A DNA stretch of 64,000 bases. Source: Agrobacterium albertimagni AOL15 (lineage in GTDB: Bacteria > Pseudomonadota > Alphaproteobacteria > Rhizobiales > Rhizobiaceae). The notes beneath the pieces are model-generated. The model was given only the letters and a program-made list of their open reading frames with translations. It did no database searches and was not told the origin of the DNA. The stretch covers positions 1 through 64,000 of the forward strand of contig NZ_ALJF01000011.1 of assembly GCF_000300855.1 (NCBI RefSeq), read 5' to 3'. Of this stretch, positions 26,873-35,335 are shown in pieces (within the stretch, counting starts at the first letter, position 1; each line of letters starts with the position of its first letter). The translations under genes were made by a program, and so were the position numbers.

Positions 26873-26922
26873 ATAGATACCCTTCCAGGTAATTAGCCTC
26901 TCGTTGGGGAGAGGTGTCCCGC
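26873..26922 (-). ncRNA. Candidate serC RNA motif (5' leader of serC)
   Basis: The leader transcribed from the putative promoter contains the hairpin CCTCTC-N6-GAGAGG and then TACCTGGAAGGGTA just before the start codon. A conserved small hairpin element upstream of serC is known in Rhizobiales. I compared from memory only, so the family assignment is tentative; its ligand, if any, is unknown. Confidence 0.5.
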
Positions 26923-26928
26923 CGTCGG

Positions 26929-26957
26929 AACTACTCCTGTCGCCTGACGCAGTCAAG
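26929..26957 (-). promoter_or_regulatory. Putative serC promoter
   Basis: On the minus strand CTTGAC and GTAGTT are spaced by 17 bases. The -35 is a perfect match; the -10 is weak. Initiation would fall near 26922, giving a leader of about 50 bases. Confidence 0.5.
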
Positions 26958-27027
26958 CGGGCGCGCGTCGCATGAGGAGAAATTTTTGTCTCGTCTGCGC
27001 CGCCGAAGCTCCGGGCAGAAACGCAAA

Positions 27028-27049
27028 AGGGCCGCCCGAAGGCAGCCCT
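27028..27049 (-). terminator. Terminator of the porin gene
   Basis: AGGGCTGCC-TTCG-GGCGGCCCT-TTTG on the minus strand is a stem with one mismatch, a UUCG loop and a short T tail, 22 bases after the porin stop codon. Confidence 0.75.
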
Positions 27050-27071
27050 GTACTTGATCGCTCAAGGGATC

Positions 27072-27908
27072 TTACTTGTAGACCGGCAGCTCTGCCGGCG
27101 GCTCGTAGGCCACGGGCGTTTCGCAGCCACCGAAGACGTAACGCGCGCCAGCATGGACGCTGTGGCTGTGGAAGCCCTTGTCGTAGCCCGGGCCGCCGTT
27201 CAGCGCGTAACCGAACATGTCGCCGCCCGCAGTGTGGCGGAAGCGGTAGCCGAGATCAGCCTTAACGTTGCAGGTCACGTCGATCGAGGCGCCAGCCATC
27301 AGCTGATAGGCAAAGCGCCAGCTGCCGGCACCATGGTGCTCGACGGTTGCGTCACATCCGGTACCGTTGTCGGCGCAGGACGTGTTGCGAAGCTTGTCCC
27401 ACTTGACGTAGGAGCCACCGATACCGCCGCCGATATAGGGCGTGAAGTAGGCATATGTGCCGAGGTCGACATAAGCGTTGGCCATCAGCGTATAGGCGCG
27501 CATCGAGGAGACATCAGAGGACGTGCACGGCGTGGCGGAGAAGCCGCACTCGCCGCGTGTCGAGCCGTTGAAGTCGGCCTTGGTCAGGTAGTCGAACGTC
27601 AGGTCCGTGCGCAGATAGCTGTTGATCTGATAGCCGACACCGCCGCCGACCCAGAAGCTGTCCTTGATCGAGGACGTGGCGAAGTCGACCTGATTGCCGT
27701 TGCTGCCCTGAAAGTAGTTGGCGCCGCGCAGCTTGTTGAAGCTGTAGCCCAGATCGCCGCGCAGGTACCAGCCCGAGGCTTCCGAAACGGCAACTTCGGG
27801 AGCATCGACATAAACGGGCTGCGGTTCAGGCTGATAGACATCGGCCGCATAGGCGGCCGAGCTGGCGAGCAGGGCAGCCGTTGCCACGGCAAGAATGGTT
27901 TTCGTCAT
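27072..27908 (-). CDS. Outer membrane beta-barrel protein (Omp25/Omp31/RopB-like porin family)
   Basis: A 278-residue outer-membrane protein. The signal peptide M-T-K-T-I-L... ends at A-Y-A-A-D (about residue 22). A short proline-rich linker is followed by G-W-Y-L-R-G-D-L-G-Y, the diagnostic first strand of Brucella/Rhizobium Omp25-Omp31 proteins. Alternating strands of an eight-stranded barrel run to the end. Four Cys near the middle may pair. The ATG at 27908 with a nearby GGAG is chosen. A CtrA-type box lies about 90 bases upstream, matching the known CtrA control of omp25 in Brucella. Confidence 0.85.
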   Translation of the reverse strand: MTKTILAVATAALLASSAAYAADVYQPEPQPVYVDAPEVAVSEASGWYLRGDLGYSFNKLRGANYFQGSNGNQVDFATSSIKDSFWVGGGVGYQINSYLRTDLTFDYLTKADFNGSTRGECGFSATPCTSSDVSSMRAYTLMANAYVDLGTYAYFTPYIGGGIGGSYVKWDKLRNTSCADNGTGCDATVEHHGAGSWRFAYQLMAGASIDVTCNVKADLGYRFRHTAGGDMFGYALNGGPGYDKGFHSHSVHAGARYVFGGCETPVAYEPPAELPVYK

Positions 27909-27995
27909 GACAGGATACTCCAAATCCCAGCGTTATCGCGTCAGGCTGTCAAAGACCCAACATCCTGAATTGGGACAGATAATGGAGTGGAAAGG

Positions 27996-28011
27996 TTAAG
28001 TTCGGATTAAC
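27996..28011 (+). promoter_or_regulatory. CtrA-type binding site upstream of porin gene
   Basis: TTAA-GTTCGGA-TTAAC is an exact match to the CtrA consensus TTAA-N7-TTAAC. It lies about 88 bases upstream of the porin start in a region rich in GTTAA repeats. Confidence 0.5.
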
Positions 28012-28084
28012 TACAGTTCTTAACTTTAGACGTTATCCATTTGCTTACCTTGATACTTAGGGCGAGAAGTCCGGCCCAAAAGAA

Positions 28085-28109
28085 AAATGCGGCCCGAGGG
28101 ACCGCATTT
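28085..28109 (-). terminator. Terminator of the chemoreceptor gene 28139-30421
   Basis: AAATGCGG / CCGCATTT with a 9-base loop, followed by a T-run on the minus strand (TTTTTC). Confidence 0.7.
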
Positions 28110-28138
28110 CAGTATCTCCCGGTCTGTCCGCGAAGTGC

Positions 28139-30421
28139 TCAGGCAGCGTGGCGCGCCGTGGGGCGCTCGCCCCCGAGATTGAACAGACCGAGCCGCTGGT
28201 CCATTTCGGCCGCCTCGCCCGCGAGGCGATGGATGGCAGCAGTCGTCTCCTCGACCATCGCGGCATTCTGCTGTGTCATCGCATCGAGCTGGTTCACCGA
28301 CGTGTTGATGTCCACAAGCGTTTGCGCCTCTTCGCGGGTGGAGTCCATGATCTCGGCGATATGGCTGTTGATCGACAGGACATGCGATCCGATGCCATCG
28401 AGCGCATTGCCGGCCTTTTCCACCAGCGTCACGCCGTGATCAACTTCGCCGCGCGACTTGGAGAGCAGGCCTGCGATCTCCTTCGCCGCATTCGACGAAC
28501 GCTGCGCAAGCTCGCGAACCTCCTGTGCGACAACGGCGAAGCCCTTGCCGCTTTCGCCTGCACGCGCCGCCTCGACGCCGGCATTGAGGGCGAGGAGATT
28601 GGTCTGGAAAGCGATTTCGTCGATCACCGACACGATCTTGTTGATCTCCATCGAGGATCCCTGGATCGCCTCCATGGCCGCGATTGTATCGCGCATGATG
28701 TGGCCGGACATCGCGGTATCGTCCCGCGCGGCCCGGGCGATCCGTTCGGCTTCCTCAGCCCGGGCGATCTGTACCTTCACCGCACCGGTGATTTCCTGGA
28801 TTGCCGTTGCGGCCTGCGAGATCGCAGCCGCCTGCCGCTCGGTCCGCGCGGCGAGCTGGTCTGCACCCGTCCGCATCTCCTCGGAGCCTTCACGGACGGC
28901 GACAGAATTGCCGCCGATGCCGCCAAGTGTGGCACTCAGTGTCTCGATCGCTTTGTTGAAGTTGGAACGCAGCGCTTCGAGATCCGCCGGAAAACGGGTT
29001 TCAATGCGGAAGGCGAGATCGCCCGCGGCCAGCCTGTCCAGGCCCTGATCGAGAGTTTCGACCACCTCCTGCAGGGTTCGAGCCTCGCTGTCGCGCTCTT
29101 CCATACGCTGGCGGCGTTCTTCTTCGGCGCGCGCCCGTTCTTCCCGGCGCTCGGCTGATTGCCGCTGCTGCTCGATCAGCGCCAGCCGGAAGCGTTCGAG
29201 CGCGCGGGCCATGCTGCCGATCTCGTCGCGCCGCTCCTGGTTCTGAACAGGATGGTCGATCTCGCCGTCGGCCACGGCACCGGTAAAGGCGACAAGGCGC
29301 TCCAGCGGCGCGAACAGGCGGCGGGTAAAGACCCAGGTCGCCGCGGCAAGAACGCCAAGCGCAATGAGGCCGGTCACGAACAGGATCGTTGCAATGCGGA
29401 TCGAGCCGGCTTCGAGCTCGGCCGTGGTCAGGCTTTCCGTCACCACGAAGCTCTGGTCACCGAAGGTAATGCGCCGGCCATAGACCATCGCGGCACCTTC
29501 AGGACGCTCGCCGGATTGTACGGAAACGCCGTCGCCCGACATGGTGAAATCCGCCCGGACATCGATGAGCTTGCCGGACGCGTCAAGCGCGATCCCGGTG
29601 CCCTCGCCCGACAGAATGGCGGCCTTCTGGCTGCTTCCGGCGACAATGCCCTTGGACAGGAGGTTCTCGAAGACATCGGCCTTCACCTGGAACATCAGGC
29701 TGCCCTTGTAACCACCAAGCTTGACGAAGGGGACGGCGAAATAGATATCAGGGGCACTGGGATCCGCACCGACCGACAGGCCGGAGAAGTTGACGCCGAC
29801 GACATCGTCGACCGCTGCTGCCGCTGCCTGCACCGACTGCTGGAAGACACGCCCAAGGTTCGTGGCAGCCCAGCTTCCCTCCGCGAGATTTTCCCCGAAT
29901 GCAGCGCCCTTCTTGAAGGAGTAGATGACATTGCCGTTCTGATCGGCGATCAGCATGTCGCTGAAGCTCGTGCCTTCGAGATATTCGGCAATCTGGGCCT
30001 GCGTGGTCTCATGGGTGGAATAATAGAAACCACTCGGCCCCTCGGGCTTCAGCAGTTTCTCGCGTTCGCCGGGCGGATTGGGATTTTCCGCAACGAAGAC
30101 ACGCTGCAGTTCGGCTTTCGCATCGCCTGTGCTTTTGCTGATGGTGTTCCAACCGCTCTTCAGCCCGGTCATCGACTGCTGCAGCGTCTCGATCTTGGCG
30201 ATGGAGGCTGCCTGGTTTTCCAGCGCTTGGAGCTTCTCCGTCAGCATGTCGCCTCGGAAAGTCAGCATGCTCGACATCGCCTTCTCGGTCTGCTCGCCGA
30301 ACAGCGCACTGGAGCTGCGATAGGCAAAGACATTGAGGAGCGCGACGGTGATGAAAGTCAAAACGAGAAAGACGGCAATGACTTTGAACGAAAGCGAGTG
30401 GATGCGAGCTGTCATGTTCAT
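28139..30421 (-). CDS. Methyl-accepting chemotaxis protein with large periplasmic sensor
   Basis: A 760-residue transmembrane chemoreceptor. Membrane helix 1 covers about 10-32, a large periplasmic sensing region about 35-315, helix 2 about 318-340, and HAMP about 345-400. A charged coiled-coil linker rich in Arg/Glu follows (about 410-450). The kinase-control hairpin tip is [24 protein letters not shown] near 630. There is no C-terminal CheR-tether pentapeptide (it ends in R-H-A-A). The ligand is unknown. ATG 30421 follows an AGGGG ribosome site by four bases; ATG 30415 is the alternative. A TTAA-N7-TAAA near-match to CtrA sites lies about 105 bases upstream. Confidence 0.9.
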   Translation of the reverse strand: MNMTARIHSLSFKVIAVFLVLTFITVALLNVFAYRSSSALFGEQTEKAMSSMLTFRGDMLTEKLQALENQAASIAKIETLQQSMTGLKSGWNTISKSTGDAKAELQRVFVAENPNPPGEREKLLKPEGPSGFYYSTHETTQAQIAEYLEGTSFSDMLIADQNGNVIYSFKKGAAFGENLAEGSWAATNLGRVFQQSVQAAAAAVDDVVGVNFSGLSVGADPSAPDIYFAVPFVKLGGYKGSLMFQVKADVFENLLSKGIVAGSSQKAAILSGEGTGIALDASGKLIDVRADFTMSGDGVSVQSGERPEGAAMVYGRRITFGDQSFVVTESLTTAELEAGSIRIATILFVTGLIALGVLAAATWVFTRRLFAPLERLVAFTGAVADGEIDHPVQNQERRDEIGSMARALERFRLALIEQQRQSAERREERARAEEERRQRMEERDSEARTLQEVVETLDQGLDRLAAGDLAFRIETRFPADLEALRSNFNKAIETLSATLGGIGGNSVAVREGSEEMRTGADQLAARTERQAAAISQAATAIQEITGAVKVQIARAEEAERIARAARDDTAMSGHIMRDTIAAMEAIQGSSMEINKIVSVIDEIAFQTNLLALNAGVEAARAGESGKGFAVVAQEVRELAQRSSNAAKEIAGLLSKSRGEVDHGVTLVEKAGNALDGIGSHVLSINSHIAEIMDSTREEAQTLVDINTSVNQLDAMTQQNAAMVEETTAAIHRLAGEAAEMDQRLGLFNLGGERPTARHAA

Positions 30422-30572
30422 TGTTCCCCTGGGCAGTCCAGGCAAGAACCCTGCGCCCACAGATTCATGGCCTGCCGTTTCAAATCGGCAGGCTCCCCTT
30501 TATCCGGGAACAATCACCCTCAGCGCTTAATCGGGGGTAAAGATATCAGGCTAATCCCTGTAATCCAGGGGG

Positions 30573-31574
30573 TTACGCCGTCTGCTTGATGCCCTGTCGG
30601 AGACCCGCGAACAGTTCAACGGAGCGTAGGCGGGCGTCAAGGTCGTGCACCGGCATTGAGACGATCACCTCGTCAGGACGAACCTCTGCGATGAAGCGCT
30701 CCAGTTTGTCTGATGCCGTCTCCTGGGATCCGACGATCGCATAACGCAAGGTATGTTCGACGCCGATACGCTCGATCTCGGTCCAGAAGCCCTCCATGGT
30801 ATCGACGGGACGCGGAAACGGCCGCCGGATATTGCGTCGCAGATTGACGAACTGCTGCTGTGCCGAGGTGAAGAGGTGCGACGCCCGCGCATCCGTCTCG
30901 GCAATCGCGGCCATGACACCCACCATGACATACGGCTTCTGCAGGCCCGCCGACGGCTGGAACCGTTCGCGGTAGATCTCGACGGCTTCGAGGAGCTGAT
31001 CGGGCGCAAAATGCGAGGCGAAGGCATAAGGCAGGCCGAGGGCCGCCGCGAGATGCGCGCTATAGAGACTGGAACCAAGGAGCCAGATCGGCACATGGCT
31101 GTTCATGCCGGGCACGGCGATCAAGCCGCTCTCTTCATCCGGAGTACCGAGCAGCCGCTGCAATTCGATGATGTCATGGGGGAAGCTTTCAGCGCCGGCT
31201 TCCATGTTGCGGCGAAGGGCGCGCGCCGTGCGCATGTCCGTGCCGGGAGCTCGACCGAGACCGAGCTCGATGCGCCCGGGATAGAGCGCCTCCAGCGTTC
31301 CGAACTGTTCCGCTATCACCAGCGGCGAATGGTTGGGCAGCATGATGCCGCCCGATCCGACGCGGATCGTCTGCGTGCCGGCAGCGACATGCGAAATGAC
31401 GAGCGCAGTGGCGGCGCTGGCGATGCCAGGCATGCCATGATGTTCAGCCAGCCAGAAGCGACGGTAACCGTTCTTCTCCGCCGCCTGGGCAAGCCGACGC
31501 GACGCATCCAGTGCTTCGCGCACAGTATGCCCTTCGGCAATCGGGGAGAGGTCGAGAATGGAAAACGGGATCAT
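30573..31574 (-). CDS. LLM class (luciferase-like) flavin-dependent oxidoreductase
   Basis: A 333-residue TIM-barrel monooxygenase of the bacterial-luciferase superfamily, group with the signature L-D-L-S-P-I-A-E-G near the N-terminus and [11 protein letters not shown] near residues 39-49. [13 protein letters not shown] near 73-85 and [10 protein letters not shown] near 104-113 bind reduced FMN. These enzymes use FMNH2 or F420 on diverse small substrates, so no substrate can be named. It is monocistronic and divergent from ruvC. Confidence 0.87.
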   Translation of the reverse strand: MIPFSILDLSPIAEGHTVREALDASRRLAQAAEKNGYRRFWLAEHHGMPGIASAATALVISHVAAGTQTIRVGSGGIMLPNHSPLVIAEQFGTLEALYPGRIELGLGRAPGTDMRTARALRRNMEAGAESFPHDIIELQRLLGTPDEESGLIAVPGMNSHVPIWLLGSSLYSAHLAAALGLPYAFASHFAPDQLLEAVEIYRERFQPSAGLQKPYVMVGVMAAIAETDARASHLFTSAQQQFVNLRRNIRRPFPRPVDTMEGFWTEIERIGVEHTLRYAIVGSQETASDKLERFIAEVRPDEVIVSMPVHDLDARLRSVELFAGLRQGIKQTA

Positions 31575-31666
31575 GTCGGCGGCCTTCGATCTTTGAGACC
31601 TTTCATGTAGGGAGGGCAGATCAGGCGCCCAAGAGGTGACGATAATAAAATATAATCACTTCGTTT

Positions 31667-31681
31667 GTTTTTGTTTTGTTC
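31667..31681 (+). promoter_or_regulatory. Weak LexA-like box upstream of ruvC
   Basis: GTTT-TTGTTTT-GTTC differs by one base from the alphaproteobacterial SOS box GTTC-N7-GTTC and lies 45 bases before the ruvC start. T-rich sequence raises the chance of a random match. Confidence 0.3.
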
Positions 31682-31725
31682 ACATTTCAGTGGCACTTCT
31701 GCCCCGACCTGCACTAGGATCTGCC

Positions 31726-32238
31726 ATGACTTCAACGATTCGCATCATCGGCATCGATCCGGGCCTACGCCGCTGCGGCTGGGGCGTGATCGAGACACTC
31801 GGCAACTCGCTGCGTTTCGTCGCTTCGGGTACGGTCACCTCCGATGGCGATATGGACCTCGCTTCGCGCCTCTGCCAATTGCATGACGGCCTGGCTGAAG
31901 TGGTTCACGCCCACAAACCCGACGAAGCGGCTGTCGAACAGACCTTCGTCAACAAGGATGCGGTTGCCACCCTGAAGCTCGGCCAGGCCCGCGGCATCGC
32001 CATGCTGGTGCCTGCCCGCGCGGGTCTGCGTGTTTCCGAATACGCGCCGAATGCGGTGAAGAAAGCCGTCATCGGCGTCGGCCATGGCGACAAGAAACAG
32101 ATCCATATGATGCTGAAGATCCTGATGCCGAAGGCCGAATTCAAGGGCAATGACGCAGCCGATGCCCTCGCCATCGCCATCTGCCACGCCCATAACAGAG
32201 GCGGCGAACGCATGCGCCAACTGCTCGCTAGCGCCTGA
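31726..32238 (+). CDS. ruvC: Crossover junction endodeoxyribonuclease RuvC
   Basis: A 170-residue Holliday-junction resolvase of RNase H fold. Catalytic acidic residues are visible: Asp10 in I-I-G-I-D-P-G-L, the Glu of A-V-E-Q-T-F near 70, and the C-terminal D-A-A-D-A-L-A-I-A near 140-148. The ATG at 31726 gives the standard N-terminus; a longer open frame upstream lacks similarity. It is the first gene of the ruv locus. ruvA normally follows directly, but here a toxin-antitoxin pair begins 56 bases after the stop. Confidence 0.95.
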   Translation: MTSTIRIIGIDPGLRRCGWGVIETLGNSLRFVASGTVTSDGDMDLASRLCQLHDGLAEVVHAHKPDEAAVEQTFVNKDAVATLKLGQARGIAMLVPARAGLRVSEYAPNAVKKAVIGVGHGDKKQIHMMLKILMPKAEFKGNDAADALAIAICHAHNRGGERMRQLLASA

Positions 32239-32241
32239 TTT

Positions 32242-32256
32242 GTTCTTGACTTGTTC
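32242..32256 (+). promoter_or_regulatory. SOS (LexA) box in the vapBC-1 promoter
   Basis: GTTC-TTGACTT-GTTC is a perfect match to the alphaproteobacterial LexA consensus GTTC-N7-GTTC. It overlaps the -35 hexamer of the promoter for the toxin-antitoxin pair and so could block RNA polymerase when LexA is bound. It would place vapBC-1 and the downstream ruvA under SOS control. Confidence 0.65.
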
Positions 32257-32273
32257 CAAGTCTGCATTTAAGT
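32245..32273 (+). promoter_or_regulatory. Promoter of vapBC-1
   Basis: CTTGAC and TTAAGT are spaced by 17 bases. The -35 lies within the LexA box and the -10 touches the palindromic operator, so two repressors could act on one promoter. Confidence 0.6.
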
Positions 32274-32292
32274 AATACCCCAGAGGTATTAC
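32272..32292. promoter_or_regulatory. Palindromic operator for the VapBC-1 complex
   Basis: GTAATACC-N5-GGTATTAC is a perfect 8-bp inverted repeat ending one base before the antitoxin ATG. Its position, overlapping the -10 and the ribosome-binding region, is typical of antitoxin autoregulation. Confidence 0.7.
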
Positions 32293-32293
32293 C

Positions 32294-32554
32294 ATGCGCG
32301 TTACGGAAAAAGGCCAGGTCACCATTCCGAAGGAAATCCGCGATCGGCTCGACATCAAGCCGGGGTCGGATGTCGACTTCGTCGTCGCGGACACAGGTGT
32401 CATGCTGGTCAAGACCGGCGACGCCACGGATGCATTCAAGGACTTCGATGCCTGGGCGCGGAGCGTCCAAGGGACCTTCGACACCAATGGAATGACAGCA
32501 GACGAGTATGTCGATTGGCTTCGGGGACCCCGTGATGACCTCGACCATCATTGA
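32294..32554 (+). CDS. AbrB/MazE-fold antitoxin (VapB-like), module 1
   Basis: An 86-residue swapped-hairpin AbrB-type protein: M-R-V-T-E-K-G-Q-V-T-I-P-K-E-I-R near the N-terminus is the DNA-binding fold, and the C-terminal M-T-A-D-E-Y-V-D-W-L-R-G tail is the toxin-neutralising segment known from alphaproteobacterial VapB. It overlaps the toxin gene by 20 bases. The palindrome just before the start and the SOS box at the promoter indicate dual control by the TA complex and LexA. It lies between ruvC and ruvA, on the same strand. Confidence 0.88.
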   Translation: MRVTEKGQVTIPKEIRDRLDIKPGSDVDFVVADTGVMLVKTGDATDAFKDFDAWARSVQGTFDTNGMTADEYVDWLRGPRDDLDHH

Positions 32555-32954
32555 CACGAATGCGCTGATCGACGTGCTCGGACCAGATAGCGAAACGCGC
32601 GTCTGGTCGCTTGATGCAATGAAACGCTGCTTCCATGAAGGGCCGCTCGTGGTCAATCCGGTGATTTGGTCCGAACTAGCAGCCTCGCCCTTGAGCGAGC
32701 AGCAGCTGAGCCTGGCCCTTGATTGGCTCGATCTGAAGAAGGAACCGCTATCCTACGAAGTGGCGTTTCGCGCTGGCAAGGCTCATCTTCTCTATCGAAG
32801 GAATGGGGGGCAGCGCGAACGCACTCTGCCGGACTTCTTCATCGGCGCACACGCCGCCGTCCGGTCTCACCGGCTACTGACACGGGATGCAGCGCGCTAC
32901 CGCACCTACTTCCCCGACCTCGACATCATCTCCCCCGAAACCCATCCCCTGTAA
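32535..32954 (+). CDS. PIN-domain toxin (VapC-like), module 1
   Basis: A 139-residue PIN-domain endoribonuclease. The acidic metal-binding residues are Asp7 (I-I-D-T-N), Glu47 (W-S-E-L), Asp100 ([10 protein letters not shown]) and Asp118 (T-R-D), so the active site is complete. VapC toxins cleave tRNA or rRNA and stop translation until neutralised by VapB. The gene starts inside the antitoxin gene (20-base overlap) and ends 16 bases before ruvA, so it lies inside the ruv operon. I chose ATG 32535 because it begins the PIN fold; a GTG one codon earlier is possible. Confidence 0.88.
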   Translation: MTSTIIDTNALIDVLGPDSETRVWSLDAMKRCFHEGPLVVNPVIWSELAASPLSEQQLSLALDWLDLKKEPLSYEVAFRAGKAHLLYRRNGGQRERTLPDFFIGAHAAVRSHRLLTRDAARYRTYFPDLDIISPETHPL

Positions 32955-32970
32955 CGCGACGGACGCATCC

Positions 32971-33588
32971 ATGATCGGCAAACTTAAAGGCACCATCGAC
33001 GAAATTGGCGACGATTACGTCCTCGTCGATGTCCACGGCGTCTGTTACGTCGCGCATTGCTCGGCCCGCACCTTGTCGCGCATCGGCTCTGCCGGTGAAG
33101 CCGTCGTGCTGTTCATCGAGACTTATGTGCGCGAGGACCAGCTGAAGCTCTTCGGCTTTATGAGCGCGCTGGAGCGGGAGTGGTTCAACCTGCTGCAAAG
33201 TGTCCAGGGCGTCGGCGCTAAGGTGGCGCTCGCCGTGCTCTCCACCCTCACCCCATCGGAACTGGCGAATGCGATCGCGCTGCAGGACAAAGCCGCCATC
33301 TCCCGCGCGCCCGGCGTCGGCCCCAAAGTCGCGCTGCGCCTCGTAACCGAACTGAAGAACAAGGCGCCCGCTTTCGCCGGCGAGGCCGCCGCGAATATCG
33401 GCCTCAAGCAGGAACTCGGCGAAGGTGTCGCCTCCGCACCGGTCGCCGACGCGGTCTCGGCGCTCACCAATCTCGGCTACTCCCGCGACCAGGCGGCCAA
33501 TGCCGTCGCCGCAGCGCTGAAGAACGGCGGCGAAGGGGCTGACAGCGCCAAGTTGATCCGGCTGGGGCTGAAGGAGCTGTCGCGGTGA
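32971..33588 (+). CDS. ruvA: Holliday junction branch migration protein RuvA
   Basis: A 205-residue DNA junction-binding subunit. Domain I is an OB fold beginning M-I-G-K-L-K-G; domain II carries tandem helix-hairpin-helix motifs with [10 protein letters not shown] near residue 75 and [10 protein letters not shown] near 112. Domain III (about 150-205, L-T-N-L-G-Y-S) contacts RuvB. It forms tetramers on the junction and loads RuvB hexamers. It starts 16 bases after the vapC-1 toxin and is separated from ruvB by a second, unrelated toxin-antitoxin module. Confidence 0.95.
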   Translation: MIGKLKGTIDEIGDDYVLVDVHGVCYVAHCSARTLSRIGSAGEAVVLFIETYVREDQLKLFGFMSALEREWFNLLQSVQGVGAKVALAVLSTLTPSELANAIALQDKAAISRAPGVGPKVALRLVTELKNKAPAFAGEAAANIGLKQELGEGVASAPVADAVSALTNLGYSRDQAANAVAAALKNGGEGADSAKLIRLGLKELSR

Positions 33589-33593
33589 CTTCC

Positions 33594-33622
33594 TTGCGCA
33601 AATTCGAAATCCTTACTATCCT
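33594..33622 (+). promoter_or_regulatory. Putative promoter of vapBC-2 and ruvB
   Basis: TTGCGC and TATCCT are spaced by 17 bases, directly after the ruvA stop. It would allow vapBC-2, ruvB and downstream genes to be transcribed without ruvA. Confidence 0.5.
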
Positions 33623-33634
33623 AAAATTGTAAGG
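33611..33634. promoter_or_regulatory. Putative operator of VapBC-2
   Basis: CCTTAC-N12-GTAAGG is a perfect 6-bp inverted repeat that brackets the -10 and reaches the ribosome site AAGGAG. It differs from the module 1 operator, so the two systems probably do not cross-regulate. Confidence 0.5.
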
Positions 33635-33642
33635 AGAAGATC

Positions 33643-33903
33643 ATGAACGTGTTCTATGGGAAGATGACCTCCAAGGGACAAACGACTGTTCCCCAAGAGA
33701 TCAGAGAGCTTCTGAAGTTGAAGCCGGGTGATCGAATTCGCTACGTCGTGCGAAACGGCGAAGTCGTGATCAAGGCAAAGAACAAACGGTTGATCGATCT
33801 GGCGGGTATCCTTCATCGTCCCGACGTTCCGGCCCTCAGCCTGACCGATATTGATGAGGCCATCGGTGATGCCATCGTTGAACATGTGAACCGCAGCACA
33901 TGA
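33643..33903 (+). CDS. AbrB/MazE/SpoVT-fold antitoxin, module 2
   Basis: An 86-residue AbrB-type antitoxin beginning M-N-V-F-Y-G-K-M-T-S-K-G-Q-T-T-V-P-Q-E-I-R, the swapped-hairpin DNA-binding fold. Its C-terminal half (I-D-L-A-G-I-L-H-R-P...D-I-D-E-A-I-G) is unlike module 1, so the two came separately. A strong AAGGAG ribosome site precedes it. The stop overlaps the toxin ATG (ATGA). It lies between ruvA and ruvB. Confidence 0.88.
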   Translation: MNVFYGKMTSKGQTTVPQEIRELLKLKPGDRIRYVVRNGEVVIKAKNKRLIDLAGILHRPDVPALSLTDIDEAIGDAIVEHVNRST

Positions 33904-34298
33904 TCGGACTCGACACCAACATTTTGCTTCGGCTGATACTTCAAGATGACGAGACACATTCGCAAAAGGCGCTTGCGCTGGTTGGCGGTCTGACGCCGGG
34001 AGAACCCGGCTTCGTCAATAGCGCGGTTCTGCTGGAATTCATCTGGACTGCTCGCCGACAGGCCAAGATGTCCAGGGAAGAGCTGAAGCGGATTCTTGGG
34101 GGTTTTCTGGACTCGGATAATCTGGTGCTGGAAGATGAGAACGTCATTGAGCTTGCACTGGACGAGATGGAGCGGAGCGAAGAAGAGTTCGCCGACATTT
34201 TTATTGCCTTGAAGAACCGCGAACTAGGCTGCCGCTCCACCCTGACCTTTGACAAACGCGCCGCCTCCGGCGTGCCCGGCACGGAACTTCTCGCATGA
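33900..34298 (+). CDS. PIN-domain toxin (VapC-like), module 2
   Basis: A 132-residue PIN-domain protein with acidic residues Asp5 (G-L-D-T-N), Glu46 (L-L-E-F-I-W), Asp99 (F-A-D-I-F-I) and Asp118 (T-F-D-K-R), a complete active site. It resembles the type II VapC/FitB RNases with the T-F-D-K-R-A closing motif. It shares four bases with the antitoxin and its TGA overlaps the ruvB start codon (ATGA), so the recombination helicase is translationally coupled to a toxin. Confidence 0.88.
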   Translation: MIGLDTNILLRLILQDDETHSQKALALVGGLTPGEPGFVNSAVLLEFIWTARRQAKMSREELKRILGGFLDSDNLVLEDENVIELALDEMERSEEEFADIFIALKNRELGCRSTLTFDKRAASGVPGTELLA

Positions 34299-35335
34299 TG
34301 ACCAACAACCCGATCCTGACGCCGGAAAAGCGTGGTGAAGACCTCGATGCCGCGCTCCGCCCGCAAACGCTCGACGATTTCACCGGTCAGGCCGAGGCGC
34401 GCGCCAATCTGAAGATCTTCATCGAGGCGGCAAAGAACCGTGGCGAGGCGCTGGACCATGTGCTCTTCGTCGGCCCTCCCGGCCTCGGCAAGACGACCCT
34501 TGCCCAGATCATGGCCAAGGAGCTCGGCGTCAACTTCCGCTCGACCTCAGGCCCAGTGATCGCCAAGGCGGGTGACCTCGCGGCCCTTCTCACCAATCTT
34601 GAAGAGCGCGACGTGCTCTTCATCGACGAGATCCATCGCCTGAGCCCCGCCGTCGAGGAAATCCTGTATCCGGCAATGGAAGACTTTCAGCTCGATCTGA
34701 TCATCGGCGAAGGCCCGGCGGCCCGTTCGGTGAAGATCGACCTGTCGAAGTTCACCCTGGTTGCTGCCACCACCCGCCTGGGGCTTCTGACCACCCCGTT
34801 GCGCGACCGCTTCGGCATTCCGGTGCGGCTGAATTTCTACACCGTCGAGGAACTGGAATCGATTGTCCGTCGCGGTGCCCGGCTCCTCAACCTCCCGATG
34901 ACCGAGGACGGCGCCCGCGAAGTCGCCCGTCGTGCGCGAGGCACACCACGCATCGCCGGCCGCCTGCTGCGCCGTGTGCGCGACTTTGCCGAGGTCGCCC
35001 GTGCCGAAGCAGTGACCCGGCAGATTGCCGATGAAGCTCTCACGCGGCTCAATGTCGACAATTTGGGCCTCGACCAACTCGACATGCGCTATCTCTCGAT
35101 GATCGCCGTCAACTTCGGCGGCGGCCCGGTCGGCATCGAAACCATCGCCGCAGGCCTGTCCGAACCACGCGACGCGATCGAGGACATCATCGAGCCCTAC
35201 ATGATCCAGCAGGGCTTTATCCAGCGCACCCCGCGCGGCCGCGTCTTGACGGCCACCGCCTGGAAGCACCTTGGCATGACGCCGCCGAAGGACCTTGAGG
35301 CGGCGCAGTTCAGATTGACGCTGGAGGATGATTGA
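34295..35335 (+). CDS. ruvB: Holliday junction branch migration DNA helicase RuvB
   Basis: A 346-residue AAA+ motor that drives branch migration with RuvA. Walker [11 protein letters not shown] lies near residue 64, Walker B L-F-I-D-E-I-H-R near 108-115, sensor 1 A-A-T-T-R near 155, the arginine finger D-R-F-G-I near 170, and a winged-helix C-terminus with [12 protein letters not shown] near 307. The ATG at 34295 overlaps the vapC-2 stop; a second ATG at 34298 is the alternative. The stop region overlaps the NUDIX gene start by eight bases. Confidence 0.96.
   Translation: MMTNNPILTPEKRGEDLDAALRPQTLDDFTGQAEARANLKIFIEAAKNRGEALDHVLFVGPPGLGKTTLAQIMAKELGVNFRSTSGPVIAKAGDLAALLTNLEERDVLFIDEIHRLSPAVEEILYPAMEDFQLDLIIGEGPAARSVKIDLSKFTLVAATTRLGLLTTPLRDRFGIPVRLNFYTVEELESIVRRGARLLNLPMTEDGAREVARRARGTPRIAGRLLRRVRDFAEVARAEAVTRQIADEALTRLNVDNLGLDQLDMRYLSMIAVNFGGGPVGIETIAAGLSEPRDAIEDIIEPYMIQQGFIQRTPRGRVLTATAWKHLGMTPPKDLEAAQFRLTLEDD

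Noticed and set aside
27924..27952. TTGACA-N17-TGGGAT as porin promoter
   Set aside because: Initiation would fall about nine bases before the ATG and remove the ribosome site.
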